This document shows positions 16,516 to 24,859 of a DNA stretch of 37,598 nucleotides, one piece after another. Under the pieces are notes generated by a model that saw only the letters and a program-made list of their open reading frames with translations, was not told the origin of the DNA and did not search any database. The DNA is from an uncultured Prevotella sp. (GTDB lineage Bacteria; Bacteroidota; Bacteroidia; Bacteroidales; Bacteroidaceae): positions 1 through 37,598 of the forward strand of contig CAJOIW010000019.1 in assembly GCA_905234845.1 (NCBI GenBank), written 5' to 3'. The position numbers were made by a program, and so were the translations under genes. Every line of letters begins with the position of its first letter. The stretch's first letter is position 1.

Positions 16516-17481
16516 TTATTTGGGAACTTCGACTTTGTCTATGAGTTTCCTGGCCACCTTCTCCGATGTATAGCCTTCCATCTCGGCCTCGGCAGTAAGG
16601 ATGAGACGATGCTGAAGCACGGCAGGTGTGACCATCTTGACATCGTCGGGTGTCACAAAGTCACGTCCCTGCAATAAAGCAAAGGCTTTGGCCGTTTGCA
16701 ACATAGCCACCGAGGCACGTGGCGAGGCACCGAGCATCACAGCTCGTGAGGTACGCGTCTGCTCCACTATCTGCGCGATGTATTGCAACAACGAACGGTC
16801 CACGACCACACTCCTAAGCAATGTGCGAAGGTGAATCAGCTCAGGCTGAGTAATGATGGGCTTCACCTCGTTCAGTCGAGTGAAAGCGGCATTCTCCTGA
16901 TGCCGTTCCAAGATGCGTATCTCCTCTTCCGTTGTTGGGTAGCCCATGGTTATTTTCATTAAGAAGCGGTCGAGCTGGGCCTCGGGTAACTTGTATGTAC
17001 CCTCCTGCTCCACGGGATTCTGTGTGGCTAGGATAGTGTAGACGTCTCCCATGCGATGGGTCTCGCCGTCGATGGTTACCTGCCGTTCCTCCATTACCTC
17101 AAAAAGAGCAGCCTGCGTCTTGGCCGGTGCACGGTTTATCTCGTCAACCAACACGATGTCGGCAAAGACAGGGCCTTCATGGAAGTCGAATGACGAGGTC
17201 TGCATGTTAAACACCGTTGTTCCGAGCACGTCGGAGGGCATAAGGTCGGGGGTAAACTGCACACGCGAGAACTTTGCGTCGATAAGACGTGCGAGCAGAC
17301 GAGCCGTGAGCGTCTTGGCCACTCCCGGCACACCTTCGATGAGCACGTGGCCATTGGCCAGAATGCACGTGAGCAACAGGTCAACTGCCTCCTGCTGACC
17401 GACGATGACCTGGGCTATCTCTGCTTTCACCGCATTGATCTTATCAGAAAACATACTGAGATTTGTTCTTTGTTCTTCCAT
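16516..17481 (-). CDS. MoxR family AAA+ ATPase
   Basis: This 321-residue cytoplasmic ATPase has Walker A GVPGVAKT (50-57), Walker B LVDEIN (111-116), a sensor ATQNPVEQEGTYKLPEAQ segment and the C-terminal AAA lid. MoxR proteins are chaperone-like and act with DUF58/VWA partners encoded beside them, as here. The first ATG at 17481 overlaps the end of the preceding DUF4350 gene by 38 bp; a second ATG (17454) would still overlap. Translational coupling with the upstream gene is therefore likely. Its client is unknown. Confidence 0.93.
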   Translation of the reverse strand: MEEQRTNLSMFSDKINAVKAEIAQVIVGQQEAVDLLLTCILANGHVLIEGVPGVAKTLTARLLARLIDAKFSRVQFTPDLMPSDVLGTTVFNMQTSSFDFHEGPVFADIVLVDEINRAPAKTQAALFEVMEERQVTIDGETHRMGDVYTILATQNPVEQEGTYKLPEAQLDRFLMKITMGYPTTEEEIRILERHQENAAFTRLNEVKPIITQPELIHLRTLLRSVVVDRSLLQYIAQIVEQTRTSRAVMLGASPRASVAMLQTAKAFALLQGRDFVTPDDVKMVTPAVLQHRLILTAEAEMEGYTSEKVARKLIDKVEVPK

Positions 17482-18772
17482 TGTCGTATAACTTTAGAAT
17501 CTTATATTTTTTCATTATTTCGTTCATTCTTCCTATAAGCGACTGGAGCTGGTGGTCGGTGACATAGCGAATCTGCAATGCCTGTCTCACCTCGCACAAC
17601 AATGCCGCAGTCTCGAGTTTGTCCATGCCTGTCCGCCTTGCCAAGATATCGGCTGAGGCGTTGTCGTTCTGCGCCTCGGTAATATCGAGGTCTAAGCGGC
17701 TACGTAACTCTTCTGCGAAGTAACCCCATTTTTTCCGCAAGAGGTCTGCGTGGTCGCGCTGCTGATAGTAGAGTGTCCCGATAAGCCCGATAAACTCCAG
17801 CGTATGGTTGCGCGGCGGTGTCTCAATAGGAATGACACGTTGTTGTCGGCGGGCTGTAAACACCATGAACAAAGCGATGAGCAGCAACGAGAGCCACAAC
17901 GCCCACCGGAGTGGTCGCTGTGATAGCAGATAGCGGAAGGGCGACAGCCGTGCCGCTTCCATGTCAGGAGTATTCGTATAGGCTGTCGTGCGAACGATGG
18001 GACGACTGGCAATGAGTGTCATCAGACGATGTGTGAATGGACTTGTGTTTTTGTCCAATATGCCGTAGTTAGTGAAAAGCAGGGGCATGGAGGCGACTAT
18101 GAGCTCACCCTTGCCACGCCGCACAGAGGTAAGCACCGACAACGTGTCATTTTCTGTACTCAAACTACCAACATGATCCACCCAACTGACTATTCCATGT
18201 GTCTCAGCCTTACGATTCCTTCCACTGAGCGATGCCGACAACAGCAATTTATAGATAGAATAACTGGCTTTAGGATAGCCATGTACAGGGGAATTCCATT
18301 GGATGGTATCATAGATCTCTTCATCAAATCCCGTAGTGAGTTGAGTTTTTAGCCAGGATATGTTGAACGGTGTAGATGCATTGACTACTATGCCGTACTT
18401 TTTATACAACACGCTGTCTTCTATGTATTTTGGCCCGTAGGCTATCATCACCTGTGCGCCATTCTGCAGGAGCGAGTCGAGACTGTTCAGGTCTACATCG
18501 CCCAAATTCATACTGGTACTTATGATGAGAATGTTGCTATTGCGGTATTCCTTCTCGTGGTTCAGTTGTCTCAATGTCTTATGCACCACCTGATAGTCAC
18601 CACCAAATGAATGACGCATGATGCTGTCGAAAACGTAACAGCCAAAGGGCTGACGATCGTAGGGACTAAATGACTCTTTCCACGAGAATCGTTGCGGCAC
18701 CCGCAGTTGCAAGATGAAGATGAGTACGGCTGCAACAGCGATACCGATGAAAAAGATTCGACTACTCCTCAT
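17444..18772 (-). CDS. DUF4350 domain membrane protein
   Basis: This 442-residue protein has an N-terminal membrane anchor (IFFIGIAVAAVLIFILQL), a large extracytoplasmic region of the DUF4350 type and a second membrane helix near residues 288-305 (ALWLSLLLIALFMVF), with a cytoplasmic C-terminal part. The early WKESFSPYDRQPFGCYVF segment is typical. The loop NILIISTSMNLGDVDLNSLDSLLQNGAQVMIAYG resembles a GATase-like Rossmann core used as a binding module. It overlaps the DUF4129 gene by 11 bp upstream and moxR downstream, which suggests tightly coupled expression of a membrane complex. No catalytic residues are proposed. Confidence 0.85.
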   Translation of the reverse strand: MRSSRIFFIGIAVAAVLIFILQLRVPQRFSWKESFSPYDRQPFGCYVFDSIMRHSFGGDYQVVHKTLRQLNHEKEYRNSNILIISTSMNLGDVDLNSLDSLLQNGAQVMIAYGPKYIEDSVLYKKYGIVVNASTPFNISWLKTQLTTGFDEEIYDTIQWNSPVHGYPKASYSIYKLLLSASLSGRNRKAETHGIVSWVDHVGSLSTENDTLSVLTSVRRGKGELIVASMPLLFTNYGILDKNTSPFTHRLMTLIASRPIVRTTAYTNTPDMEAARLSPFRYLLSQRPLRWALWLSLLLIALFMVFTARRQQRVIPIETPPRNHTLEFIGLIGTLYYQQRDHADLLRKKWGYFAEELRSRLDLDITEAQNDNASADILARRTGMDKLETAALLCEVRQALQIRYVTDHQLQSLIGRMNEIMKKYKILKLYDNGRTKNKSQYVF

Positions 18773-19403
18773 GCTTACCTCCTTTCGCTATCTCGCGTTG
18801 CAGAATCTGCATCCGCTCAACCAATGACAGATCAGCCTCAAAACCACCATAGCGCACACGCAAGAAGTGATTGGTAAACTCACGGAAGGCATCCCCACCA
18901 CCCTTCTCTTCAGAGTGAGGATAAGCCTCACCCACATACTGCGTCGGTGTTTTATAAGGTTGCCAGTCAATACGCCCGTCATCGCTCAATTGCTTCAGCG
19001 TCTGCAGATAAATCAGCCTCAGGGCTTCACGATAATTCCCCGACTGCATAGCACGATCAATGGCCGCGGCAAAGTCAATACCGTAGATAGTGTCCTCGGT
19101 CACGTCGTAATCGACAGCAGCTTCACTACTCTGAGCAAACATACGGGCACGATGGTGGAGGAAGAAATAAACCACGAGAACTAATGCCAACACACCTACG
19201 ATAATCCATATCGTAGTACGCATATCATTCGCGTTACCACTACCGAAAAGAGTTCTCAGGAACCAATCGATTTGCTCCAGCAACCACTCCGTCACACTGA
19301 AGTCCGACTGCATCAGCTCGCGGTTATAGTCATAGGCCGCATCACTGCGCCACGATGCTATCATCGTGGAGTCAACGGTGAGGGTATCAGTGAGAGCGAG
19401 CAT
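18762..19403 (-). CDS. DUF4129 domain membrane protein
   Basis: This 213-residue protein has an N-terminal extracytoplasmic part, a single membrane helix (about 63-83, TTIWIIVGVLALVLVVYFF) and a cytoplasmic DUF4129 domain with ALRLIYLQTLKQLSDDGRI followed by TPTQYVGE. DUF4129 domains occur at the ends of transglutaminase-like and MoxR-linked membrane proteins. The first 30 residues lack a clear signal peptide but are hydrophobic at the start. It overlaps the DUF4350 gene by 11 bp and follows the six-TM protein after 27 bp. Confidence 0.82.
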   Translation of the reverse strand: MLALTDTLTVDSTMIASWRSDAAYDYNRELMQSDFSVTEWLLEQIDWFLRTLFGSGNANDMRTTIWIIVGVLALVLVVYFFLHHRARMFAQSSEAAVDYDVTEDTIYGIDFAAAIDRAMQSGNYREALRLIYLQTLKQLSDDGRIDWQPYKTPTQYVGEAYPHSEEKGGGDAFREFTNHFLRVRYGGFEADLSLVERMQILQREIAKGGKHEE

Positions 19404-19430
19404 TCTTCTTGAAGGGGAAATGAAAGGATG

Positions 19431-20453
19431 TTATAGACGGTCGAAGTTATCAATGTCGTGCAGATTATCGAAAAGGTGACTGTCGTCCTCATGGGTATCC
19501 GACATAGTCTCAAAATTATCGACTCCATGTGCCACTGACACACCCTCAAACTTCTCCATTACGTGACCGTAATGATAACCCACTGCCACATAATTGAGCG
19601 CATAGACTAGATACACGCCGAAAGCCTGAACAATGCCGAGCACATATACCAGTGCCTGAAGACCTACGGTGGCCATGAAACCTGTTTGGGGCTCGTCACT
19701 CGTAGCCATCACACCCTTGATAATCAAGACCACCATATAGGGCATCATCACAACCGTCGCCACCACATAGGCTATCATACCCACTACGAAAACAATGCCG
19801 AACAGCCCTCCCCAAGTATTGAATCCATAGCGTAATCCCTTGAAAATAGCGCCATAGGCTGTCTCGTTATCGTTCATCAGATACATCGGCATGGCCAGCA
19901 TCAGCGGCAACAACACAGCAATCACACCGAAATAGAAAGGCAACATCAAGAGCACACCCAGCGCAGGATCGATGGAGAAAAGCGCGATATAGATTCCCAC
20001 GACTACTCCACCGAATACCAACACGAGAGGTATCATGGCAAGCCCCAGCACAAAACTGCGTTTTATGAGTCGCCAAAGCAACGGACGAAACTCCTTCAAC
20101 GTCAGTCCCGACAGACGGTTTGGTCGCTCGTCGTAGAGTCGCATCAGACCATATACTATGGCCGTGACGAACAATGTGCCGAGCATGACGCACACAATAT
20201 AGACAACATAGGAAACGAGCATATGGATTAACTGCCCGTTATTGATGGTACCATCGCTCGCGGCATTCGTAAAAGCTGCGCCAAAGACCGAATCCATACC
20301 CAGCGACTGCAACAGGCAGACGGGCAGGACGAGATAGTTCATAAAGCGGAGCACTACCCGCCAGTTTTCTTTCACGAAATCGAACGTGGCCGAAAACTTG
20401 TCACCGAATAAGCGCTCTTTGTATAGCTCAATCTTTTGAAATTTCTGTTCCAT
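19431..20453 (-). CDS. Six-TM membrane protein of the MoxR operon
   Basis: This 340-residue protein has about six hydrophobic helices (for example VVYIVCVMLGTLFVTAIVYG, LGVLLMLPFYFGVIAVLLPL and VFVVGMIAYVVATVVMMPY) after a charged N-terminus (MEQKFQKIELYKERLFGD). It ends in an acidic cytoplasmic tail rich in D, H and N. I do not recognise a named domain; it resembles the membrane proteins usually found at this position in Bacteroidales MoxR/DUF58 operons. It follows the SpoIIM-like gene after 47 bp and precedes DUF4129 by 27 bp. A scaffold role in the complex is only an inference from position. Confidence 0.8.
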   Translation of the reverse strand: MEQKFQKIELYKERLFGDKFSATFDFVKENWRVVLRFMNYLVLPVCLLQSLGMDSVFGAAFTNAASDGTINNGQLIHMLVSYVVYIVCVMLGTLFVTAIVYGLMRLYDERPNRLSGLTLKEFRPLLWRLIKRSFVLGLAMIPLVLVFGGVVVGIYIALFSIDPALGVLLMLPFYFGVIAVLLPLMLAMPMYLMNDNETAYGAIFKGLRYGFNTWGGLFGIVFVVGMIAYVVATVVMMPYMVVLIIKGVMATSDEPQTGFMATVGLQALVYVLGIVQAFGVYLVYALNYVAVGYHYGHVMEKFEGVSVAHGVDNFETMSDTHEDDSHLFDNLHDIDNFDRL

Positions 20454-20500
20454 TTCTTATCTTATTTGATTATAATTCGACATTCTGCATTTGTCAGGAA

Positions 20501-21475
20501 TTAATCCGAAGACTTATGAGAGAGTGTTGATTGCCCTATACGACGGGGCAGCCAGACGAAATACCACAGCACAAACGCCAGCGACAGCAGGATGATAGCC
20601 AGCCGCACCCCGTCGTATATCTCGGTATGGCGCGTAACAAAGCCCTCGATGAAGCCTGCCACAACAAACACAGGCACCGTACCCACAATAATCTTCAATC
20701 CCTGACGGGCTCCACGACGGAACGACGTCATGCGCGAATAGGTACCAGGGAAAAGCAGCCCGTTGCCCAAGGCCAACCCCGCAGCTCCAGCAATAATGAT
20801 AGCCGAAATCTCGAGCGTGCCATGAAGGAACACCGCCAGAAATGCCTCCCATAACAGGTCGTGCTGATAGAAGAACGTCATGAAACAGCCCAGCATATCG
20901 AGGTTCTGGAAGAGACTCCATGCCGTACCTATACTGGTCAGGATACCCAACACGAACATACGGAACGACACGAAGACATTATTTATCGTGATGCCGAGAA
21001 ACATACCCATCTCTCCCCCACCGTCATAGACTGCCATCGGCGTACCATGAGAGATATTGTCAAGTGTCATGTCCACATAATAGTCACCCAGAATGATACG
21101 ACAATACTCTGGGTCGGCCAGTTGTGACACCATGCCTATTACCGCGCTCACCACACTAATCAGCAATGAGATGAGCAACAGACGGCGAGCCTCCCACATC
21201 GTGAATGGCACCTCGCGCGTCCAGAACGTCAGCAGGCGCGACCATTTCTCACGCTTATTCTTATAAATCTCGTTGTGGATGGCCGAGGCCAAGTTGTTCA
21301 GATAGAGTGTGATGCGCGAGTCAGGATAATGGGTCTGAGCGAAGGAAAGGTCGGAAGTGATATCGCCGTACAAGTCGGCCAGCTCGTCGGGTGTATGCCA
21401 ATAGGTATCCCCGATGACCTGCTCTGCACGCCGCCACTTCGGCAGATTATTACGTAAAAAAACAATTTCCTTCAT
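20501..21475 (-). CDS. SpoIIM/DUF95 family membrane protein, first gene of the MoxR operon
   Basis: This 324-residue protein resembles the stage II sporulation M (DUF95) family. A soluble N-terminal part (about 1-95) carries TYWHTPDELADLYGDITSDL and RITLYLNNLASAIHNEIY. Then come about five membrane segments, including LLLISLLISVVSAVIGMVS and the family-typical MFLGITINNVFVSFRMFVLGILTSIGT, and later HGTLEISAIIIAGAAGLALG. Despite the name this is a general envelope family in non-sporulating Bacteroidota. The frame stays open for 220 codons upstream, but that part is antisense to the RDD gene and crosses the promoter, so the start is ATG 21475. It heads the six-gene operon. Confidence 0.88.
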   Translation of the reverse strand: MKEIVFLRNNLPKWRRAEQVIGDTYWHTPDELADLYGDITSDLSFAQTHYPDSRITLYLNNLASAIHNEIYKNKREKWSRLLTFWTREVPFTMWEARRLLLISLLISVVSAVIGMVSQLADPEYCRIILGDYYVDMTLDNISHGTPMAVYDGGGEMGMFLGITINNVFVSFRMFVLGILTSIGTAWSLFQNLDMLGCFMTFFYQHDLLWEAFLAVFLHGTLEISAIIIAGAAGLALGNGLLFPGTYSRMTSFRRGARQGLKIIVGTVPVFVVAGFIEGFVTRHTEIYDGVRLAIILLSLAFVLWYFVWLPRRIGQSTLSHKSSD

Positions 21476-21481
21476 TTTCAC

Positions 21482-21512
21482 TTGCAAAAGTAAGGAAAAA
21501 ACCTTACATTTG
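21482..21512 (+). promoter_or_regulatory. Promoter of the RDD gene, overlapping the opposite promoter
   Basis: TTG (21482-21484), 20 bp, TACATTTG (21505-21512), about 27 bp before the RDD ATG. Its -33 lies next to the -7 box of the minus-strand promoter and its -7 ends where that promoter's -33 begins, so only one polymerase can occupy the site at a time. Confidence 0.7.
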
Positions 21513-21516
21513 CAAA
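21485..21516 (-). promoter_or_regulatory. Promoter of the SpoIIM-MoxR-DUF58 operon, overlapping the RDD promoter
   Basis: On the minus strand TTTG (21516-21513), 20 bp, TACTTTTG (21492-21485), about 10 bp before the ATG at 21475, so the leader is very short or absent. The two promoters together form an inverted repeat, TTGCAAAAGTAAGG then CCTTACATTTGCAA, with one mismatch. Confidence 0.72.
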
Positions 21517-21538
21517 AAATATAACATTTTATATCCTT

Positions 21539-22279
21539 ATGAAGGCCGACATCGTCACCGGGCAGTTTGTCCGCATCTCGCAGACCCCAGCCACCGTAGC
21601 AGAGCGTATGATTGCACGCATCATAGACAATGTTATTGTGTTCCTGTATTTCTGCGCTGTCACCACAGGCTTCATCAAGGGACAAGACATCCTCGGCTAT
21701 ATCGACATCAGCGACGGTCTGCTTATCCTTTTTGTATGGCTTGTCTACCTGCCCGCGATTTTCTATTCCTTCATCTGCGAAGCATTTTTCAACGGACAGA
21801 CCATCGGTAAGCACAGCCAGAAGATACGGGTGGTAAACGCCGACGGTTCGCAGCCAGGCATCGGCCAGCTCCTCCTCCGATGGCTTCTGCTCATGATAGA
21901 CGAGGGCTTCTTCTTCGTTGGCCTCATCTTCATCATACTCAACCACAAAGGACAACGGCTTGGTGACATGGCCGCTGGAACCTACGTCATTAGGCTGCAA
22001 AACTACCAGCAGCTGAACGTCACACTCCAAGATTTCCACTATGCCAACCCCGACTACCGGCCCGTCTATCCACAAGCCGCCAACCTCTCCATCGCACAGG
22101 CTGAGGTCATACGCAAGACCCTCACCACCCAACAATCAACGCCCAACACCCAACAAATAGAACGCCTCGCCGCAAAAGTGGAGCAAACCCTCGGCATCCA
22201 ACGCCGTGAGCCCTCCAGCATCTCGCTCCTCCTCACCGTTCTACACGACTATCAATACTATGCCCTCGAACTCGTCTGA
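21539..22279 (+). CDS. RDD family membrane protein
   Basis: This 246-residue protein opens with a short soluble region, then the RDD signature RMIARIIDN (residues about 23-31), three membrane segments (VIVFLYFCAVTTGFI, LLILFVWLVYLPAIFYSF and LLLMIDEGFFFVGLIFIIL) and DMAAGTYVI. The C-terminal ~90 residues are soluble and rich in Q and T. RDD proteins are often transporters or membrane partners of unknown role. It is divergent from the SpoIIM operon and shares its promoter region, an arrangement that suggests a linked function with the MoxR system. Confidence 0.88.
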   Translation: MKADIVTGQFVRISQTPATVAERMIARIIDNVIVFLYFCAVTTGFIKGQDILGYIDISDGLLILFVWLVYLPAIFYSFICEAFFNGQTIGKHSQKIRVVNADGSQPGIGQLLLRWLLLMIDEGFFFVGLIFIILNHKGQRLGDMAAGTYVIRLQNYQQLNVTLQDFHYANPDYRPVYPQAANLSIAQAEVIRKTLTTQQSTPNTQQIERLAAKVEQTLGIQRREPSSISLLLTVLHDYQYYALELV

Positions 22280-22366
22280 TACCGAATGACGAGATTTTTC
22301 TGACATAATGATATAAGGGTATTCTTTGTTTTTTATCAAAAAAGTCTCCTTTTTGTTTCAATTCTA

Positions 22367-22382
22367 CTTGATTTATATCAAG
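22367..22382. promoter_or_regulatory. Small palindrome, possible operator
   Basis: CTTGAT-TTAT-ATCAAG lies about 35 bp upstream of the -33 box of the candidate small-RNA promoter. A dyad at that position could bind a regulator, but nothing else supports it. Confidence 0.3.
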
Positions 22383-22416
22383 AATCGTAACAAATTGAAA
22401 GAAAAATGGCAAAAAA

Positions 22417-22448
22417 CTTGCAAGATAATCAAAAACTCATTATCTTTG
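22417..22448 (+). promoter_or_regulatory. Promoter of the candidate small RNA
   Basis: CTTG (22417-22420), 20 bp, TATCTTTG (22441-22448), the Bacteroidota pattern with one mismatch in the -33 element. There is no protein gene on the plus strand downstream, only the small transcript ending at 22511. Confidence 0.65.
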
Positions 22449-22454
22449 CAACGT

Positions 22455-22511
22455 TTTTCATGGTATTAGATTTAAGGTTAACAAAGATTGGGCTCGGCGG
22501 AGCCCTTTTTT
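22455..22511 (+). ncRNA. Candidate ~57-nt small RNA with intrinsic terminator
   Basis: The unit starts about 7 bp after a good promoter and ends in a textbook terminator: stem GGGCTC/GAGCCC (22490-22495 and 22500-22505), loop GGCG, then six T. The body contains ATGGTATTAGATTTAAGG followed by TTAACAAAGATT. I have the impression that this body recurs in front of different terminator stems in other Bacteroidales, but I cannot verify it here. No start codon plus frame of useful length is present. Function unknown; it might act in trans or be a stable leader fragment. Confidence 0.55.
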
Positions 22512-22572
22512 CATGCCCACCGGGCAAAGTTCCCAACGATTTTTCCTTAAACCAATCTCCTTGGCAAACATG

Positions 22573-22614
22573 AAAAGAGTCGCGCGCAACCTCATGGCTG
22601 CGCGCGACTCTTTT
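22573..22614 (-). terminator. Terminator after dnaK
   Basis: A perfect 16-bp stem, AAAAGAGTCGCGCGCA at 22573-22588 with its complement at 22599-22614 and a 10-nt loop. It lies 22 bp beyond the dnaK stop and ends in TTTT on the minus strand; it can also end plus-strand transcription. Confidence 0.85.
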
Positions 22615-22636
22615 ATTGATTATAGATTATTTCACT

Positions 22637-24592
22637 TTACTTCACCTCCTCGAAGTCGGCGTCTTGGATGTTGTCGTCGGATTTGGAGCCTTGGGCGGTG
22701 TCGGAGCCGGACTGGGCGCCACCATTGAAACCTGCGCCTGCACCGTTGAAGCCTGCGTCGCCGGGGTTGGCACCGGGCTGGGCTGCTCCTGCCTGCTGGT
22801 ACATCTGTGCCGAGGCAGCCTGCAGCACTTGGTTGAGGTTGTTGATGGCGGTATCGATGGCAGCGACGTCGGCATTCTTGTGGGCATCCTTCAGGGTCTG
22901 AAGGGCGCTCTCGATGGCCGGTTTCTGGTCGGCAGGAATCTTGTCGCCGTTCTCGTTGAGGAAGTTCTCGGTGGTGAAGATCATCGAGTCGGCTTGGTTC
23001 AGCTTGTCGATTTTCTCACGTTCGCGCTTGTCGGCCTCGGCATTCTGCTCGGCCTCGGCCTTCATGCGGTTGATCTCGTCCTCACTCAGTCCAGAGGATG
23101 CCTCGATGCGGATGGCCTGCTCCTTACCAGTGGCCTTGTCCTTGGCCGACACGTTAAGGATACCGTTGGCATCGATGTCGAAGGTCACCTCAATCTGCGG
23201 CACGCCACGACGTGCGGGTGCGATGCCTTCGAGGTTGAACTGTCCGATCGACTTGTTCTGTGCGGCCATCGGGCGCTCACCCTGCAGCACGTGCACGGTG
23301 ACGGCGGTCTGGTTGTCGACGGCTGTCGAGAAAGTCTCGCTCTTCTTGCATGGGATGGTGGTGTTGGCATCGATGAGCTTGGTCATCACGCCACCGAGAG
23401 TCTCGATACCGAGTGTCAGCGGGGTCACGTCGAGCAGCACGATGTCGCCTACGCCGCCTTCCTTGTTGAGGATGGCACCCTGGATGCTGGCACCCACAGC
23501 GACTACCTCGTCGGGGTTGACACCCTTCGACGGCTCTTTGCCGAAGTAGTTCTTCACGAGAGTCTGCACGGCGGGAATACGGCTTGATCCTCCGACGAGA
23601 ATCACCTCATCGATGTCGCTGGTTGAGAGCTTCGCGTCGCGTATAGCGTTCTGGCAAGGCACGAGACAAGCCTGAATGAGGTCGTGAGCCAGCTGCTCGA
23701 ACTGTGCGCGAGTGAGGGTCTTCACGAGGTGCTTGGGCACACCACCCTCAGCCGAGATATAGGGCAGGTTAATCTCAGTGGTCGTAGTCGACGAGAGCTC
23801 TATCTTCGCCTTTTCGGCAGCCTCCTTGAGTCGCTGCATGGCCATCGGGTCTTTCGAGAGGTCGATGCCCTCGTCGGCCTTGAAGCCATTGACGAGCCAG
23901 TCGATGATGACCTGGTCGAAGTCATCGCCGCCGAGGTGGGTGTCACCATTGGTGGAGAGCACCTCGAACACACCGCCGCCGAATTCCAGAATAGAGATAT
24001 CGAACGTGCCGCCACCAAGGTCGAACACGGCAATCTTCATATCTTTGTTAGCCTTGTCAACACCGTAGGCCAGTGCGGCAGCCGTAGGCTCGTTGACGAT
24101 ACGCTGCACGTTAAGACCGGCAATCTGTCCGGCCTCTTTCGTGGCCTGACGCTGCGAGTCGGAGAAGTAGGCGGGCACGGTGATGACGGCGTCGGTCACC
24201 TCTTGTCCGAGATAGTCCTCAGCGGTCTTCTTCATCTTCTGCAGCACCATGGCCGAGATTTCCTGCGGTGTGTACTTGCGGCCGTCGATATCGACACGCG
24301 GATATCCTCCTTCATTAGCCACGGTGAACGGCACGCGCTCAGCCTCCTTGCGGCTCTGCTCGTAGGTCTCGCCCATGAAACGCTTAATAGAGTAAACGGT
24401 GTTTTTCGGATTAGTGATGGCCTGACGCTTGGCGGGGTCGCCGATCTTGCGCTCACCATCTTTCACAAAGCCCACAACCGAGGGAGTGGTACGCTTGCCT
24501 TCGCTGTTGGCAATCACAACCGGCTCGTTGCCTTCGAATACGGCTACACACGAGTTGGTTGTTCCTAAGTCAATTCCAATAATCTTTCCCAT
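22637..24592 (-). CDS. dnaK: Chaperone DnaK (Hsp70)
   Basis: This 651-residue cytoplasmic Hsp70 binds unfolded segments in an ATP-driven cycle with DnaJ and GrpE. The nucleotide-binding domain (1-~385) has [51 protein letters not shown] and [11 protein letters not shown]. The [11 protein letters not shown] linker segment leads into the substrate domain and helical lid, and the tail is G-, A- and Q-rich, ending ADFEEVK. The length is as expected. dnaJ and grpE are not adjacent, which is common in Bacteroidales. No CIRCE element is seen upstream; instead there is a -24/-12-like element and dyads (see 24638-24726). Confidence 0.98.
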   Translation of the reverse strand: MGKIIGIDLGTTNSCVAVFEGNEPVVIANSEGKRTTPSVVGFVKDGERKIGDPAKRQAITNPKNTVYSIKRFMGETYEQSRKEAERVPFTVANEGGYPRVDIDGRKYTPQEISAMVLQKMKKTAEDYLGQEVTDAVITVPAYFSDSQRQATKEAGQIAGLNVQRIVNEPTAAALAYGVDKANKDMKIAVFDLGGGTFDISILEFGGGVFEVLSTNGDTHLGGDDFDQVIIDWLVNGFKADEGIDLSKDPMAMQRLKEAAEKAKIELSSTTTTEINLPYISAEGGVPKHLVKTLTRAQFEQLAHDLIQACLVPCQNAIRDAKLSTSDIDEVILVGGSSRIPAVQTLVKNYFGKEPSKGVNPDEVVAVGASIQGAILNKEGGVGDIVLLDVTPLTLGIETLGGVMTKLIDANTTIPCKKSETFSTAVDNQTAVTVHVLQGERPMAAQNKSIGQFNLEGIAPARRGVPQIEVTFDIDANGILNVSAKDKATGKEQAIRIEASSGLSEDEINRMKAEAEQNAEADKREREKIDKLNQADSMIFTTENFLNENGDKIPADQKPAIESALQTLKDAHKNADVAAIDTAINNLNQVLQAASAQMYQQAGAAQPGANPGDAGFNGAGAGFNGGAQSGSDTAQGSKSDDNIQDADFEEVK

Positions 24593-24637
24593 AATTTTAT
24601 TCCTTTTTTTATTTGTTTATAATCGACAATAAGTTAC

Positions 24638-24653
24638 CGGACATAAACGTCCG
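24638..24653. promoter_or_regulatory. Dyad in the dnaK leader
   Basis: CGGAC-ATAAAC-GTCCG forms a 5-bp inverted repeat about 45-60 bp before the dnaK ATG and just downstream of the -24/-12-like element, so it would be at or near the 5' end of the transcript. It might be an operator or an mRNA hairpin. Confidence 0.4.
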
Positions 24654-24663
24654 CCTTTATCAT

Positions 24664-24680
24664 AACAAATGGTGTGCCAA
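24664..24680 (-). promoter_or_regulatory. Possible sigma-54-like -24/-12 element before dnaK
   Basis: On the minus strand TTGGCACA-CCAT-TTGTT (24680-24664) matches the sigma-54 pattern TGGCACG-N4-TTGC with correct spacing of the GG and the second G, but the -12 GC is GT. No TAnnTTTG box was found in this leader, so this is the best promoter candidate, though unproven. Confidence 0.35.
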
Positions 24681-24681
24681 C

Positions 24682-24726
24682 TGACAAACATGTCATGCCG
24701 CGAAAGGGAAATATGACATTTTGTCG
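24682..24726. promoter_or_regulatory. Two TGACA/TGTC dyads upstream of dnaK
   Basis: TGACA-AACA-TGTCA (24682-24695) and TGACA-TTT-TGTCG (24714-24726) are similar inverted repeats 32 bp apart, immediately upstream of the -24/-12-like element. Two like dyads in this place could bind a regulator of the heat-shock gene. Confidence 0.4.
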
Positions 24727-24859
24727 CACAAATCGCATCGTCATGATAATCCACACGCTTCATTATTCATTAGGGCGAAGCCCGAGAAGTTAACAACCCT
24801 TAAATTGCCCGTCACGAAATTAACACTTTCTGTCGAGATTTTTTCCGATTCTACGCGAG

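Noticed and set aside
21476..22135. Upstream in-frame extension of the SpoIIM-like gene by 220 codons
   Set aside because: It is antisense to the RDD gene, crosses both promoters and has low-complexity acidic composition; the SpoIIM similarity begins at the ATG at 21475.
22616..23587. 323-codon plus-strand open frame
   Set aside because: It is the exact antisense of dnaK, full of V, G and L as expected for a mirror frame, with no start context or family similarity.
23684..24568. 294-codon plus-strand open frame
   Set aside because: Also antisense to dnaK; open only because of the codon bias of that gene.
24593..24760. CIRCE-type heat-shock operator before dnaK
   Set aside because: No TTAGCACTC-N9-GAGTGCTAA or close variant is present; only different dyads are seen.
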